DNA of 64,000 bases from Gloeopeniophorella convolvens (lineage: Eukaryota > Basidiomycota > Agaricomycetes > Russulales): NCBI GenBank assembly GCA_022496205.1, contig WTXD01000003.1:1-64000 (forward strand). Reading direction: 5' to 3'. The notes under the pieces are model-generated. The model ran no database searches, was not told where the DNA came from, and saw nothing but the letters and a program-made list of their open reading frames with translations. The position numbers and the translations under genes were made by a program. This document shows, one piece after another, positions 1 to 13,600 of this stretch (position 1 is the first letter of the stretch; the number at the start of each line of letters is the position of its first letter).

Positions 1-400
1 CTGCCACCTGCCATACCTCCGAGTGCATGAGTAGAAGTGTGGCAAGAGGAGGGAAGAACTCACGAGCGACGCGCGGCTCGTGCCATCGACATCGCCAACG
101 CGCCCGTCGAAGACAACTCAGAAGTTGTTCACCTGTGCTGCGATATCGGAGAACCAGCGGCTTGTCGCGCTGCCCATACGTCAACAAAGATTGCAGAGCG
201 CGGGAGAGGGCAGGCGTACTTGGGCAACCCGGGATCCTTGTCTGTCTTGATCTGCAGGAGGCTCGTCACCGCTGCGTCCCGGTGGCCCGAGAGCGCGGGG
301 TACATACCAAAGCAGAACGGAGGGAACTCACCTCCCGGTTGTGACGACACCACCGCCCTGTCCAACGACAAGGAGCGTAGAAGTCGTCATCCCCGCCAGG
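1..400 (-). pseudogene. Sedolisin (S53) 3'-half relic, cut by window edge
   Basis: The minus strand reads AAVTSLLQIKTDK, matching AAAVTAFLTTNGNK of the intact sedolisin at 1076-3124. It then gives remnants of the catalytic-serine region and the same GTGAGTTCTTCC intron start seen in the relic at 44.2-44.8 kb, before running off the left edge. No continuous frame is left. The relic is inverted relative to the plus-strand relics in the amplified block, so it is probably the edge of another unit that extends out of the window. Confidence 0.7.
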
Positions 401-1075
401 GTCGCAAGGGGAGTCCTCTGAAATGCAAGCGCATAGCTACGAACTCCCGCCTGTGTTCAGACCACATACCTCACTTTGAGGAATTGCCTGGAGGCCGCGC
501 TACGTGTGCGGTGTCGTCAACACGCAGACCGGCAGGCGTTTGAAGGGTCTGGAAAGGCGCAGTGTGTAGAGTAGCCAGACGTTGCGATGGGCTCGTCGAC
601 GCCGAGAATGACATGGAAATGTTGTGTTGCAAGTGGACGTCAGGTTGGGGAGCGTGAGTGAGGTACGATGGCAGGAGGGAAGGTTGCGAGACGCGCACGT
701 GCAGGTTCCGGACCAACCGCTCCAGCAGAGCAGACTGAGCCTGAGGCCTGAGTCTACCAGATCACGGTTCACCTTGCCCAGCTACCGTGCTAGTCGTTCA
801 AGTATATCCTGCCAGGGCACGCGACACAGCGCAGCTCGAGCTTCAGCCGATGGCCCACAACGAACGATGCAGATTCGGAGGGAACGGAGCATCGGTGCAC
901 AAGAATGAAGTCCGCCCATAACGTGGCACCAGCGCACGAGCCGCGCGTTCAATATACATCAGAGATGATTACACCATTCCGTTCAGCATCCATTGCGAGC
1001 CCCCGCCCATGTCCCCGGATCGTCAGTGCTACCAAGAAAACTCAAGGTATCATTCTATCCCTGCCAAAAGCACAT
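401..1075. repeat. Inverted amplicon linker and sedolisin 3' flank
   Basis: No gene is seen here. About 400-870 is, in reverse complement, the same linker found at about 18.9-19.2 kb and 44.0-44.2 kb (shared words such as TGTTGACGACACCGC). About 900-1075 is the 3' flank of the intact sedolisin. It is clearly homologous to 17.14-17.26 kb downstream of the larger sedolisin copy, which shows that copy arose from this gene together with its 3' flank. Confidence 0.6.
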
Positions 1076-3124
1076 CTACCCAACGATCGCCTGCAGCTTC
1101 CCAAAATCAGGCGTCCCAAGCCCCGTAACCTGCAACCGACAATTAGCACCTGCAACACCATGTGCGCAGGAAATACGCACCGGGTCCCACCCCTTGACCG
1201 CCGAGAAGCCCTGCGTCCCGCAGCCCGGGTTCGTCCCGGACGTGATGTCGTTCAGGCCCGCAACGCCGGTGCTATACAGCAGCGGGTTGAGGAAGCCGAG
1301 CGGCGGCTTGCCCTGTGCGATGAGGAAGTCGTTCAGCAGCGAGATCACCGCCGCCGCCGTCTGCCGTGCACGCGTCAGTTACGCGTGCGGAGCGGGTGCG
1401 AAGGGAGGAGCGTACGGGCGACGCGCAGCTCGTGCCGTCGACGCCGCCGACGCGCCCGCCGACGACGATCTGGAAGTTCTCCGCCTGCGCGGCGATGTCC
1501 GGGAACCCGCGGCCCGTCGTGCTGCAGACACACCCAGAGTCAGTGCTGCGCCCGACCATCGAGCCGCAAGGGAGAATACGCACTTGAAGAGCCCCGAGTT
1601 CTTGTTCCCGTTCGTCGTCAGGAACGCCGTCACGGCTGCGGCCTGGTAGCTCGGCCGCGCAAAGTAGTTCGAGAAGCCGCCGCTGCTCAGGCTCGCCGCG
1701 ACCTCGGGGTTGACACGCGTTGTGCCGCCGACGGCCGTCACGAACGGGCCTGCGCGCGCCGTGGGTCAGGACCACGACGTAGAGTGAGGATAGACGGGAC
1801 AGTGTGCGCACAGGAGGCGGGGAAATTCGGGATGAACTGCTTGCGGTTCGTGCCGTCGTTCGTCGTGCACGACCCGTCGCCGACGCCCGAGTCGCCGCTC
1901 GAGAAGAGGACGGAGACCCCCTGCGCGCCGAGCTGCGCAAAGAGAGAGCACACGCTCTGCGCATAGTCCGGGGGCACCGTCTGCTCATCGTCGCCGTACG
2001 ACGTGCTGATCGTCTGCGGGATGCTGCTCTGCGCGAGGATAAAGTCGAGCCAATCCAGATACGGCTCGTTCGTGTTCGTCGGCGTGTTCCCGTCCGCCTT
2101 GAACGGCGGCGACCCGCCCGTGCTGAAGTACACGTTCGGCGTCGGGAAGCTGATCGCCTCCGCGTACTGGATGTCGAGGTTCGCCTCCGTGCCCGGGTCG
2201 GTCTGGTCGTTACCGCCGCCGTTGACCTGCACGACGGTAAAGTTCGCCGCAGCCGCGTCGGCGCGGAAGCGGTTCAGGAACGTCGTCAGGTCTGCGTGGT
2301 TCGCGAACTCCTCGAGGTACCCCGAGATGCCGAGCGTGTTCTTGCCCGGAGCCGCCGGGACGTACGTCGACGTGTTGTACAGCGCGCGCAGGCACGCGGG
2401 CGTGATGGTCGAGGTGCAGCTCGACGGCACCGCCGCGTCGGGCGCCGGCAGCTCCGCCGCAGGCACGAACGCGGCGCCGGGGCGCACGCGCGACGTCGCG
2501 CGGTGCGCGGCGGGCGCGCCGAAAAACGTCGTCGGCGCGACGGCGCGCACGTGCGCGTGCAGCGCGGCGGGCAGGCTGTACGCCGTCGTGCGCAGGACGG
2601 TCGCGCCCGTCGCGGTGTGGCGGAAGACGCCGTAGGCGGCGCCGAGGAGCGCGTCGGCGGTGCGCACGGGCACGCGCGCGAGCGTCAGCCACGCGCCGCC
2701 GTGCGAGGGCGTGGCAGCGGCGGCGGGCAGCGCGTGTGCTGCGAGCCACGCGTGCACGAGCGCAAGCGTGTCTGCGTGCGGCGCGACGAGCGCTGCGACG
2801 TCCGCCTGGGAGAGGTGCTGGCCGTACCTGCGCGCGCGCATCAGCCCCCCGCACAATGCATACCCGCGCGCGCGCGCACTTCTCGTGCTGCGGGTCGCTG
2901 ACTTCGTACAGCGCGCCGGCGAGCGCGCCGTCGTGCTGCGGCGCGAGCGCGATGCGCAGGTCGATCGTCGCGTCGGGCGGCGGCGCGCCGAGGAGCTCCC
3001 AGCCGTCGGGCGTGTCCGCCCAGGCGTGCTTCAGCTGCATGTCGTCCCAGCGCGGGGCGTGCGCGGGCGCGGGCGACGCACGGGCGAGCGCGGCGAGCGC
3101 GATGAGCCACTGGCAGGAGCGCAT
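1076..3124 (-). CDS. Secreted sedolisin / tripeptidyl peptidase (peptidase S53)
   Basis: This is a secreted acid serine-carboxyl protease of the S53 family. Fungal members release tripeptides or act as endopeptidases on extracellular protein at low pH. Splicing five short introns gives about 588 residues. Residues 1-23 are a signal peptide (MRSCQWLIALAALARA), followed by a pro-kumamolisin domain (PRWDDMQLKHAW; SDPQHEK joined to YGQHLS across intron 1) and then the S53 domain. Catalytic Glu (about 296) and Asp (about 300) lie in GTEANLDIQYAEA. Ser (about 507) lies in VDGTSCASP, and the oxyanion Asp region is SSGDSGVGD. The C-terminal calcium-site region reads ITSGTNPGC...AVKGWDPVTGLGTPDFG. All exons stay open, so this looks like the functional source of the sedolisin fragments scattered through the amplified block. 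Codons are almost all G/C-ended. The ATG chosen is the only one that gives the signal peptide. Confidence 0.93.
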
Positions 3125-3626
3125 GGGGAAATTATAACACGGTGCTGGACGGCCGAGGCTGCTGCTGTGTGGGGATGATCTCCATGGGGGAGAGGGTCTT
3201 ATATAGCTAGCGGGCCTCGGGGCGGAACACAGCTCGCTCGTCGCGGACGAGGATCGTTGAACTGTCGAAGCCAGGAAGTGCGCCAGAAGCACCCGGACGC
3301 GCCCGGCGCGGCACCGCGCCGGGTCGCCGGAGTGCAGGCGCGCGCTTCGCGTGGGTGCGCGGAACGGCGCGCCATTCTGCGCACGCAGGAGCGCATGTGG
3401 GTGGCCGCCTTCGATTGGCGTGGTGCGCACCTTCTATCTCGCTGCACGCTACAGGTCCCGCTGCCGGTCTGCACGCGGCGGCGTGCGCAGCCCGCGACGG
3501 TTATAGCCCAGAGAACGACGCATCCATGCATGCGTGGAAGAGTAATAGTAGTACACCAAGTCCCGAAGATCAGAATCCCGTGCCATGCCCCAGCGATAGA
3601 AAAAACAATAACGATGGCGGTGGGTA
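3125..3626. other. Intergenic: sedolisin promoter and GH47 3' flank
   Basis: Both neighbours are on the minus strand, so this holds the sedolisin promoter (TATA box listed separately) and the GH47 terminator region. Open frames here have no recognisable content. Confidence 0.6.
3199..3206 (-). promoter_or_regulatory. TATA-like box of the sedolisin gene
   Basis: On the minus strand TATATAAG lies about 75-80 bp upstream of the sedolisin ATG at 3124. Spacing and orientation suit a core promoter. Confidence 0.5.
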
Positions 3627-5667
<2,041 letters not shown>

Positions 5668-6243
5668 GGTCAGTGGTAGTGGTGCCCTAGGTAGTGCCGG
5701 GCAGGTAGGTGGTATACAGAGGCAGTATTAGCTGCAGGCCCTGCAGCAAGTCTCTGTGAAACAAGGACAATGTGAGTGAGAGTGTATGTTATAAAAGAGA
5801 CCACTCACATGTGCCTCCTCTCTGTCGCTGAGCAGCTGGTCTGCCCTGGTTGTCCTGAGCAGCCACGGCGGACAACGCTGCCCGTCTCATCTCTCCGCCG
5901 AGCAAATGCCAAGCCTTTTTCGCCCCTCTTCGGGTAACACGGCGTCTCGGCCCGTCCCCCCGATCCTAAACTGACGCGTCGCTCTCACGGCCGACTCTCT
6001 CTTAACAACCACCACGACCTCGACTTCGCACGCGCTGCGTATGTATACACTTCTGCGCAGCGCAGAATGCTGGTTTGGAAGACAGACGGGTCCTTGTTTG
6101 AGGTGGCGCACACACTCGCCACTGCGCGCTGCCATAGTTTGGACCAACAAACCTCGCAATACATACAACTGAGCTGCCTCCGAGCATTACCCCGTGCATG
6201 CGCTGGCCTCCCGCTACTTACGCCCCAGCGCTTTTTGCAGGCC
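5668..6243. other. Intergenic: GH47 promoter and TRM82 3' flank
   Basis: This is the promoter side of GH47 and the 3' side of TRM82. Small open frames on both strands show no domain or composition of real genes, and I see no RNA gene. Confidence 0.6.
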
Positions 6244-8192
6244 CTACGCCTCGTCCATCGCCTCGCCCGCGATTTCCCCGCTTTCGCTGCTCTTTACCTT
6301 CTTCGCCGCCGGGGCGCCGTGCTCGAGCAGCGCCATCCGCGTGCGCATCTTCGCCGCCGCCTTGGCGCTGCGCTTCGTGCCCGTCTGCGACGCCTCGGGC
6401 TCCGCGTCCCGGTTCATCGGGTCGTGCGCCGCGTCCATGTTTTTCGGCAGGCTCGTGAGCGGCTCATATAGCTCGAGCGCGGCGAGCTCCGACTCGGTCG
6501 CTGCGGCGCGGGCGTGAGTGGGGCCACTGTGTTTACTTATGGTCGTGCGGCGTGGTACCTGGGATAAGACATGTGCTGTTGAGGGCCGCTAGCAGCGCCG
6601 GCGGGGGCGTCACCTCCGTTGCCTGGTCAGCGCGGATCGTGAGCGACGGGACACGATCAGCAGCGACGCCGCACCCACCGCGTTGAGCGAGAGCTGCACG
6701 AGCCGCACATGCGTCGGCACGTCCGGCGCCGCGCCCTCGTCCGTCCAGTGCGTGTCCACCGACACCCACAACTGGTCCGCCGCGCCGTCCACGAGCGCGA
6801 ACTGCACGACGGGGCGCCCAAAGTCGTGCGCGTGCACCACGACCAGCCCGTCCGGGGCGGCCATAGGGTCCGGCGGCAGCGCGAACCAGAACAGCGCAGT
6901 GGCGCTGAGAATGATGAATATGTATATGAGCTGGGTTGAGGAGGAGGGGGAGCGCGGCGCACCCGACGGCGCTGAAGACGACCGCGAGCCGCGCGCCGAG
7001 GCGCAGCGTCTCGATCTTGTGCACGACGAGCACCGGCTCGGGCGGCTCTCCGGGCTCCTCTGACGCACCTGCAGGCGCAGGCGTCGCCTCGTCTCCAGCA
7101 TCTGCGCTCTCGTCTTCCTCGCCCTCGGCATCCGCCTCCTCCTCTGCCTCCTGCGCCCCCTCCCCCCTCGCCCTTCGCAGCAGCGGCCGCCTTTGCCTCG
7201 CGCTTGCGCTGCCGTGCGAGCCACCGCCTCCCCGGCGGCTTGGGCGTGCCGTCGGGCGCGACGCCGCGCGCACGACGCACGGGCCTTACGGCGAGGAACG
7301 CGCGCACGGCGTCCGCGACGGGCACGTCGTACAGCAGCGCACCCGCGCGCCACGCCCAGACCTTCAGCACGGGGTCGCCCCCGCCCGAGACGAGCACGCG
7401 CGGCTCCGCGCGCGGGACATGGATCGCCGAGACGAACCTGCGCGCGCGTCAGCCGCGCGAGCACACGACGACCTAAAGGGGTTCGCACCGGGTGTGCCCG
7501 AGGCAGAAGCTCTGCACGACGTGCCCGGCGGGGAAGCGCGACGCGCGGATGTGCTCGTCGCGGTCGGCGGTGAGGACGTGTCGCCCGTCCGGGGAGAGCT
7601 GCAGCGCGGTCAGCAGCGAGGTGTGCCCCAGCACGAGCGTCCCGCCGACGGTTCTCGTGCGACGCGAGCGTGTCGGGCGACGGGGCGGGTTCGGCAGGAG
7701 CGGGCGCGGGTATGAGGGGATAACTGCGTGCGCGTGAGCGGGCGTGTCACAAAGAGCCGCGCGCGCACCTGAAGACATCGCCGAACTTGTCCGCGACGAC
7801 GAGCGTCTGCCCAGCACGCGCAAACGCGATGTGCGTCGGCTTTTTCGGAAGCTCGCTGTGCTGCGCGTGGGCATGCGCAGCGGGCATTACATGGCAGGGC
7901 ACGCACCGCGCGCTCAGCGCGTCAGGCCGTCCAGCGCCCACACGCGGAGCATCTTGTCGTCGCCTGCCGTGGCGAGGTGCGCGCCGGCGGGGTCGACGGC
8001 GGCGCAGCGCACGGGGCGCGCGTCGGGCGTTGTGGTGGAGTGGAGGAGCGCGCCTGATCTGGGCTCAGGTCAGTAGGGGCGCGGGGGGTAGGCGGGGGCG
8101 TACGTGGAGTCGAGCACGTGGATGTGCGGGCCTGAGATGGCGATTGTTTTAGAGGGCCCGTGGAAGAGGTGCGTGTGCGGGAACGACGCCAT
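6244..8192 (-). CDS. TRM82: tRNA (guanine-N7-)-methyltransferase non-catalytic subunit, WD40 (TRM82/WDR4 type)
   Basis: TRM82 is the WD40 partner that stabilises the catalytic Trm8 methyltransferase, which makes m7G46 in tRNA. The start at 8192 gives [15 protein letters not shown]. Diagnostic blocks follow across short introns: [88 protein letters not shown] and [14 protein letters not shown]. The DRDEHIR and FCLGHT blocks are typical of this family. A Glu/Asp-rich acidic linker and a Lys/Arg-rich tail end at 6244. Several junctions (near 7920, 7640-7660 and 7150-7170) need one extra base at a homopolymer to stay in frame. The gene is divergent from SEC11, with 264 bp between the two start codons. 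Confidence 0.85.
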
Positions 8193-8456
8193 GCGCGCGG
8201 TGTTCGGCTGGTGCAAGTTCAACGCAGTTGTAGTCGAGCTGGAGCGAGAAATCTATCCGGGCGGAAGATGGATGGGCCATATCTAATCTGATAGACGAGG
8301 CCGTGTTTTACGTGTCGTACCGTTCTGGACCACAGCTTCGCTTCGCTCCACTCGCACTCGCAAACCGCCGCCCCCCGCCCGCCTCCCTCCCCACCGCACC
8401 CACACCGCCAGCCCTATCCACCCACCCCCACCCAGGCACGCCGGTGCACGCCCACG
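8193..8456. promoter_or_regulatory. Divergent promoter between TRM82 and SEC11
   Basis: The two start codons face away from each other across 264 bp, so this must carry both promoters. From about 8310 on, the sequence (pyrimidine-rich tract, CACCCCCACCCAGGC just before the SEC11 ATG) is repeated upstream of the SEC11 copies at 17.7 and 29.1 kb. The amplified unit therefore begins inside this promoter. Confidence 0.65.
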
Positions 8457-9272
8457 ATGTTCGCAGACGAGCTCAAAACCCTCCGCAGGCTCGGCTTCCG
8501 CCACGTTCGTCCCGCCCCGCCCGCACGCATACGTGTCGGCGGCCAGTGCTGACGCCGCGCGCGCACAGGTCCTGCTCCAAGTCCTAAACTTTGCCTCGGT
8601 GCTCGCGTCGGGGCTGATGATCTGGAAGGGCCTGGGGCTCCTCACGAACACCGAGTCGCCCATCGTCGTCGTCCTCAGGTGCGTCCCCGCCTTCCCCCCG
8701 CGCGTCCTTGTCGAGGTCTGAGGCGTCGACGCGCAGCGGATCGATGGAGCCCGCGTTCTACCGCGGCGACCTGCTCTTCCTCGTCAACCCGCCCGACACG
8801 CGCTACCAGACCGGCGACATCACCGTGTACAAGATCCCCGGGCAGGACATCCCGATCGTGCACCGGGTGCTCGAGACGCACGACGTTGTCAAGCCCGTCA
8901 ACGGGTGCGCGCGCCGCATCTCCCTGTTTACGTCCATGAGTTTGCTGATGGCGTGTGGTGGTGTGCAGGGTGCGCGAAAAGGTGCCGCGGCCGGAAAACC
9001 AGCTGCTGCTCACCAAGGGCGATAACAACTACCTGGACGACGTCGAGCTCTACCAGGGCCTCGACTGGCTCGAGCGCAAGCACATCGTCGGCAAGGTCCG
9101 CGGGTTCCTCCCCTACGTTGGCTACGTCACCATCGCGCTGGTGAGTCGACCGCCCTCCTGTTTTGCGCGTGCGTATATGCGGGCTGACTCCGGCGCCAAG
9201 AACGATTTCCCGCAGCTGAAGTATGCGCTGTTGGGCGGGCTGGGCTTGCTTGCGTTGGTACAGCGCGAATGA
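8457..9272 (+). CDS. SEC11: Signal peptidase complex catalytic subunit SEC11
   Basis: SEC11 cleaves signal peptides in the ER membrane (peptidase S26B). Five exons (four introns of about 50-65 nt) give 189 residues: [16 protein letters not shown], a membrane segment ([15 protein letters not shown]), then [16 protein letters not shown] with catalytic Ser about 55, [11 protein letters not shown] with catalytic His about 95, and [10 protein letters not shown] with the acidic residue(s). The C-terminal hydrophobic segment is [11 protein letters not shown] before QRE and TGA. All splice sites are GT-AG and no stops intervene. This is the only intact member of the four SEC11 copies in the window and must be the functional one here. 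Confidence 0.95.
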
Positions 9273-9795
9273 TGCGCCTAGCACCCTCCGTTGTCGACGT
9301 GTAATACCATGATGTTTGCAGCTCTTTCGGAATGCACTCCTACTGTGGGTGTCCCGCAACGTCTGTGACGATATTATGCGTCGTATCTGCTGCAGAGTGC
9401 TTGAATATGGATGCTGTCGTCCAGGTATATGCTTTCCTGCTCGAGTTCGCTGACACGTGACCGCCATGGTGGGTTGGCGATGCTCCAAACTCGCGCAAGT
9501 CCGGTCACCGGTCGCTGTTAATCCGATATACCCGACACTTTATCCACAAATATATATGGCATACCATCATACGGGAGCATAGAGGCTACGGCCATCACCT
9601 ACTAACAGCAGCCTCCGGGTGAGGTAGGCTATCTGAGTACCGGCGGAAGTCCGTGGCGTTGTAAGTTCATACCTCAGGGGACGGCCGCCGTCTCACGCGC
9701 GCCCGGTGGAGATGATTACTTCTACGATCCTTGTCGGCAACAGTGTGGCCTCGATCAGGGACCGCCTCGTGCTCCATTCCCTCCGTGCCGTTTTG
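9273..9795 (+). repeat. SEC11 3' flank and amplicon linker, unit 1
   Basis: No gene is seen. About 200 bp after the stop are shared with the flanks of the SEC11 copies at 18.57, 29.96 and 38.29 kb (for example GTGGGTGTCCCGC). The rest is linker sequence (ATACCCGACACTTTATCC and similar) found again near 18.9, 38.6 and 49.85 kb. Confidence 0.65.
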
Positions 9796-10135
9796 GTGAG
9801 TACTCTGCGCTCTCGAGTCACCGGGACACGGCGGTGACGAACATCCTGCAGATCAAGACGGACAAATCGGACGTGCGGCAGGCGGCGGCAGCGGTCTCTG
9901 CGGGGACGACCTGCCCATCGCGCGGGGCAAGGCTGCTGCTCGGCTTTCTCAACCTATTCTGTACCTCTGGCACGACGGGCCTGATTGATATCCCGTCCGG
10001 GGGTCGGGACGGGGATGCGGCACATGAGAGTTCTCGGTGGTCAAGCGGTGGAGCCCGGTGCGTTTTCCTGCCCTGGCTGCTGGTGGTACGAGCACTGAAT
10101 ATTGGCCACGACGTCATCCGCCTCAAGGGCCCGTG
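9796..10135 (+). pseudogene. Sedolisin C-terminal relic, unit 1
   Basis: The plus strand reads TAVTNILQIKTDKSD fused by internal deletion to LLLGFLNLF and GLIDIPSG. These match AAVTAFL...K, PLGFLNPLL and GLNDITSG of the intact enzyme. The catalytic-serine segment is missing, so this is a fossil. Confidence 0.7.
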
Positions 10136-10652
10136 GCGGGTGCGTGCCCCATCGTCGCCCAGGCGTCAATGAAAGCGCGCTCGACGCATCGTACACATCG
10201 CAAAAGAAAATAGCCTTGGCGTGGGCGCATTGTCGCTCGCCCTGTGGCCTCGCCGCCATCGTCAAACTGCATGGCGACCAACTGACCTCAAACGTATCGA
10301 TTGTCCCAGTCCTGGAATAATTCTAGATTTGCATGGTATGGAATCAACAAGCACATCGAAGGTACGTATCCTCGAAACGCGGAGAACGTAGTAAATACAG
10401 TCGGTCCTCGGAATGAGAGGTGGGTGAGAGGGGTCGGCACAGATGGCGTTAAGTATATCCAATCGCTCATATAGTAATAGCACCAGGTTTCCAATCTTCA
10501 GTACTTCATTTCTTCCGACCGGCGGTTGGGATTTGCCATCGCTGCTGTTACTTGATCTTGGAACAGCTAAGCATACAATCAGCACCACGAAAACGCGCGC
10601 AACAAATTCGCCGTTACCCCTCATTGCATCGTCCCACCAACTAGGATCCTAA
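10136..10652 (-). repeat. Shared 3' flank of NLR copy A
   Basis: The same module lies beyond the 3' end of NLR copies B (19.66-20.06 kb), C (38.8-38.96 kb) and D (44.8-45.4 kb), with words such as GTCGGTCCTCGGAATG and CGCTCATATAGTAATAGCAC. On the minus strand a GT-AG pair and a short Ser/Asn/Gln/Pro tail (QPPVGR-like) recur in the copies, so a last small NLR exon may lie here. That is unproven. Confidence 0.5.
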
Positions 10653-13600
10653 TCAGCCAGTGTTGGGCACCGCGCCATTGAAACAATCGAGACGATTTCG
10701 GTGACCGTCGTATAAAGCCACCTGCAGTGAAGTACCGTGCTCGCCACTCGGGGCACCCGCATCTGCACCATGATCCAGCAAGAGGCGTACGATGCGTAGG
10801 TTCCCGAGGGACGATGCGATGTAAAGCGCGGTTCCGTTGGGCCCTGCGGGAGCATTTGGGTTGGCGCAACGCTCGAGCAGCAGCTGACAGATCGTGGTGA
10901 ACCCTATGGAGCACACGGCCTGCAACGCAGTTCCATTGGGGCCAGCGAGAGCATTCGGGTCGGCGCCGTGGTCGAGCAACAGCCGAATGACATCAATGTA
11001 CTCTTTGGAATACAATGGAACAGGATAGAAGCACGCGATCTGCAGCGCAGTTCCGCCTCGGCTGGCGGGAGCATTCGGGTCGGCGCCACAGTCGAGCAAC
11101 AGCTGAATGGTGTCGATGCGCCCTTCATAACACGCTACCTGCAGCGCGGTTCCGTAGGGGCCAGCGGGGGCATTTGGGTCGGCGCCGCGGTCGAGCAACA
11201 GCTGAGTAATGTCGATGTTCCCGCTGAGACACATGGCCTGCAGCACGGTTCCGTTGGGGCCGGCGGGGGCATTCGGGTCGGCACCACAGTCGAGCAACAG
11301 CTCAATGGTGTCGATGAGCCCTTCATAACACGCGAGCTGCAGCACGGTTCCGTAGGAGCCAGCGGGAGCATTTGGGTCGGCGCCGCGGTCGAGCAACAGC
11401 TGAATGGTGTCAATGAGCCCTTCATAACATGTGGCCTGCAGCGCGGTTCCGTAGGGGCCAGCGGGAGCATTTTAGGTCCGCGCCGTGGTCGAGCAACAGC
11501 TGAGTGATGTCGATGTGCCCTCTGGAACACGCGGCCTGTAGCGCGGTTCCGTAGGGGCCAGTCGGGGCATTTGGGTCGGCGCCGCGGTCGAGCAATAGCT
11601 GAGTGATGTCGATGCGCCCTTCGAAACACGCGACCTGCAGCACGGTTCCGTTGGGGCCGGCGGGAGCATTTAGGTCGGCGCCGCGGTCGAGCAACAGCTG
11701 AGTGGTTTTGACGTGCCCTCTGGAACATGCGGCTTGCAACGCGGTTCCGTTGGGGCCGGCGGGGGCATTCGGATCGGCGCCAAGGCTGAGCAGTGATTGT
11801 ACTGTGTTGATATGGCCGTGCAATGAAACAACACCAAGAAGTGACCCATGATGACCGACCACTTGGTCAACGTCCTCCGGATGCAATTTCGCGATATGCT
11901 CTACGACGTGCTGAAGTTCGTGGCATGTTGCGAAGTACAAGGCCGTTAGCCTTGAGTACGATACGGTGGGGGCGGGGGGATAGGATACGAAGGGATTATC
12001 ATCCCTCTTTGGAAGCCAATATTTAGAGCGGGGAAGGGTGGGGTCAAGTACCCGTATAGCCAGATCCATCACTGAGAGGGCCACATCCTCGAATCGAACA
12101 TGCCCATCCCAGTACTTGGAGGCGTAACCAAAAAGAGGAAAGTCTTCTGACGGATCTCTGTTGGAAGCGGCGTCGGCGTGAAGCACGGTGATGAGACAGA
12201 TCTGCGCAAGGAGCGTGTGAGAAGGCTTCGGAAGGAGACGGAACCGGGAGATCTTCGCTGGAGAACTTGCTATGACTGTCGAGGTAAAAAACTCTTGAAC
12301 GGAGAAGTGTGCAAACCGCACTTCACTTCCACGCCAGGATTTCACGATAGAAAGGAAGCTCCCAGGACAGAAGGACAACAACGCCTGACGTGCGTCCTCT
12401 GCGCGCCAGTCAGGGTGGTAAGTGAGGGTGTCTCCTTCAAAATCGAACGCTAGAAGTTCCGCGATTTCTTCAACTACAAGTGGACGCTTTGAGAAGGACA
12501 CGCATTGGAAGATCCGATGTGCCAGTTTCCACCCTCGTTCCGGAATCCGCTGAAGCGTTGATTCATACGTTTCGTACAGTGTCTTCGGAAGATCCTCGAG
12601 CGCCGGGCGGATAATCGATGGAGGGAGGTCGCACAACTCGTTGAGCTGACAGTACACATATCGGAACCTACATCAATGAAACATCAGTATCGCTCAATGT
12701 TGTTACCCGGGATCAACTCACATCCCGTGAGCGTTGCGTTTCAGCGTATGAACAACTAGATCCTTGATTGCCTTGCTCCACTTGCGCATCCTGGGATGCA
12801 ATTCAATGGATGATTCGACGTAGCTGACTATGGCGCGTTCCTGGCCAATTTCGCCCTCAAGCGAAATGCGGAACGATGTCGGACATTCGAGGACTTCTCT
12901 GATGTCAACCTCAGGACGACTAGTAACGCAGATATGGACATCTGGGAAGCGAGACTCGATGATCTCGTTCAGAAAGCTGAGAATTGCACCACACGATGGT
13001 TGCATTCCGGAGCTGGGACATTCGTCCAGCGCGTCCACAAAGATGTACTTTGCAGCTTCATTGGGGAGTGCCAGCATTTTCTTCAAGCACTGTGCGAGAG
13101 TGTCTGTGCTTGGTGGGTGGTCCTTGTTTTCTGAGTGGAAGCGAGAGAGGATCTCCGCATATGAGTCGGATTGTTGGTAGAGTTGGACGAGGATGGAGCG
13201 GAGAATTCCGTGGAGACTCTGTTTCGCAGAATCATTGAAATCGCAGTAGAAGAAGGCCACCGTGCCGAGTCCCGTCCGGCGAAGATGGTGCACGCAGTGA
13301 TCAATCATCGCCGAACTAGTTTCCAGGCGATCAGTAACGTCGAGTGGATAAAGACGTAAAAACGCACCACAGGACGCTCTTCCCAGATCCAGCTGCAAGC
13401 ATGGCAGACGATGAGGAACGATACTGCACGCGCAAGACGACGAAGTGTACGTTTGCCGTGCAGCCACAGGAAAGATCTGTCTGATACCTTCCACTCTCCA
13501 AAGGCGTTTCCATGGATGAACCAGTCCGTCGAGCCTTTGTGACACTGCTCGCGCTTCGCAGAGTGATTCGAAAATGGGTCAGGTGGGGAGAGCCACTCTC

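Noticed and set aside
905..2901. Long plus-strand open frames (up to 365 codons) across the sedolisin gene
   Set aside because: They are antisense shadows caused by G/C-ended codons of the minus-strand gene; Arg/Ala-rich with no domain.
10690..11800. The ankyrin arrays considered as CRISPR-like or satellite repeats
   Set aside because: The 99-nt period translates into canonical 33-residue ankyrin repeats in frame with NACHT exons.
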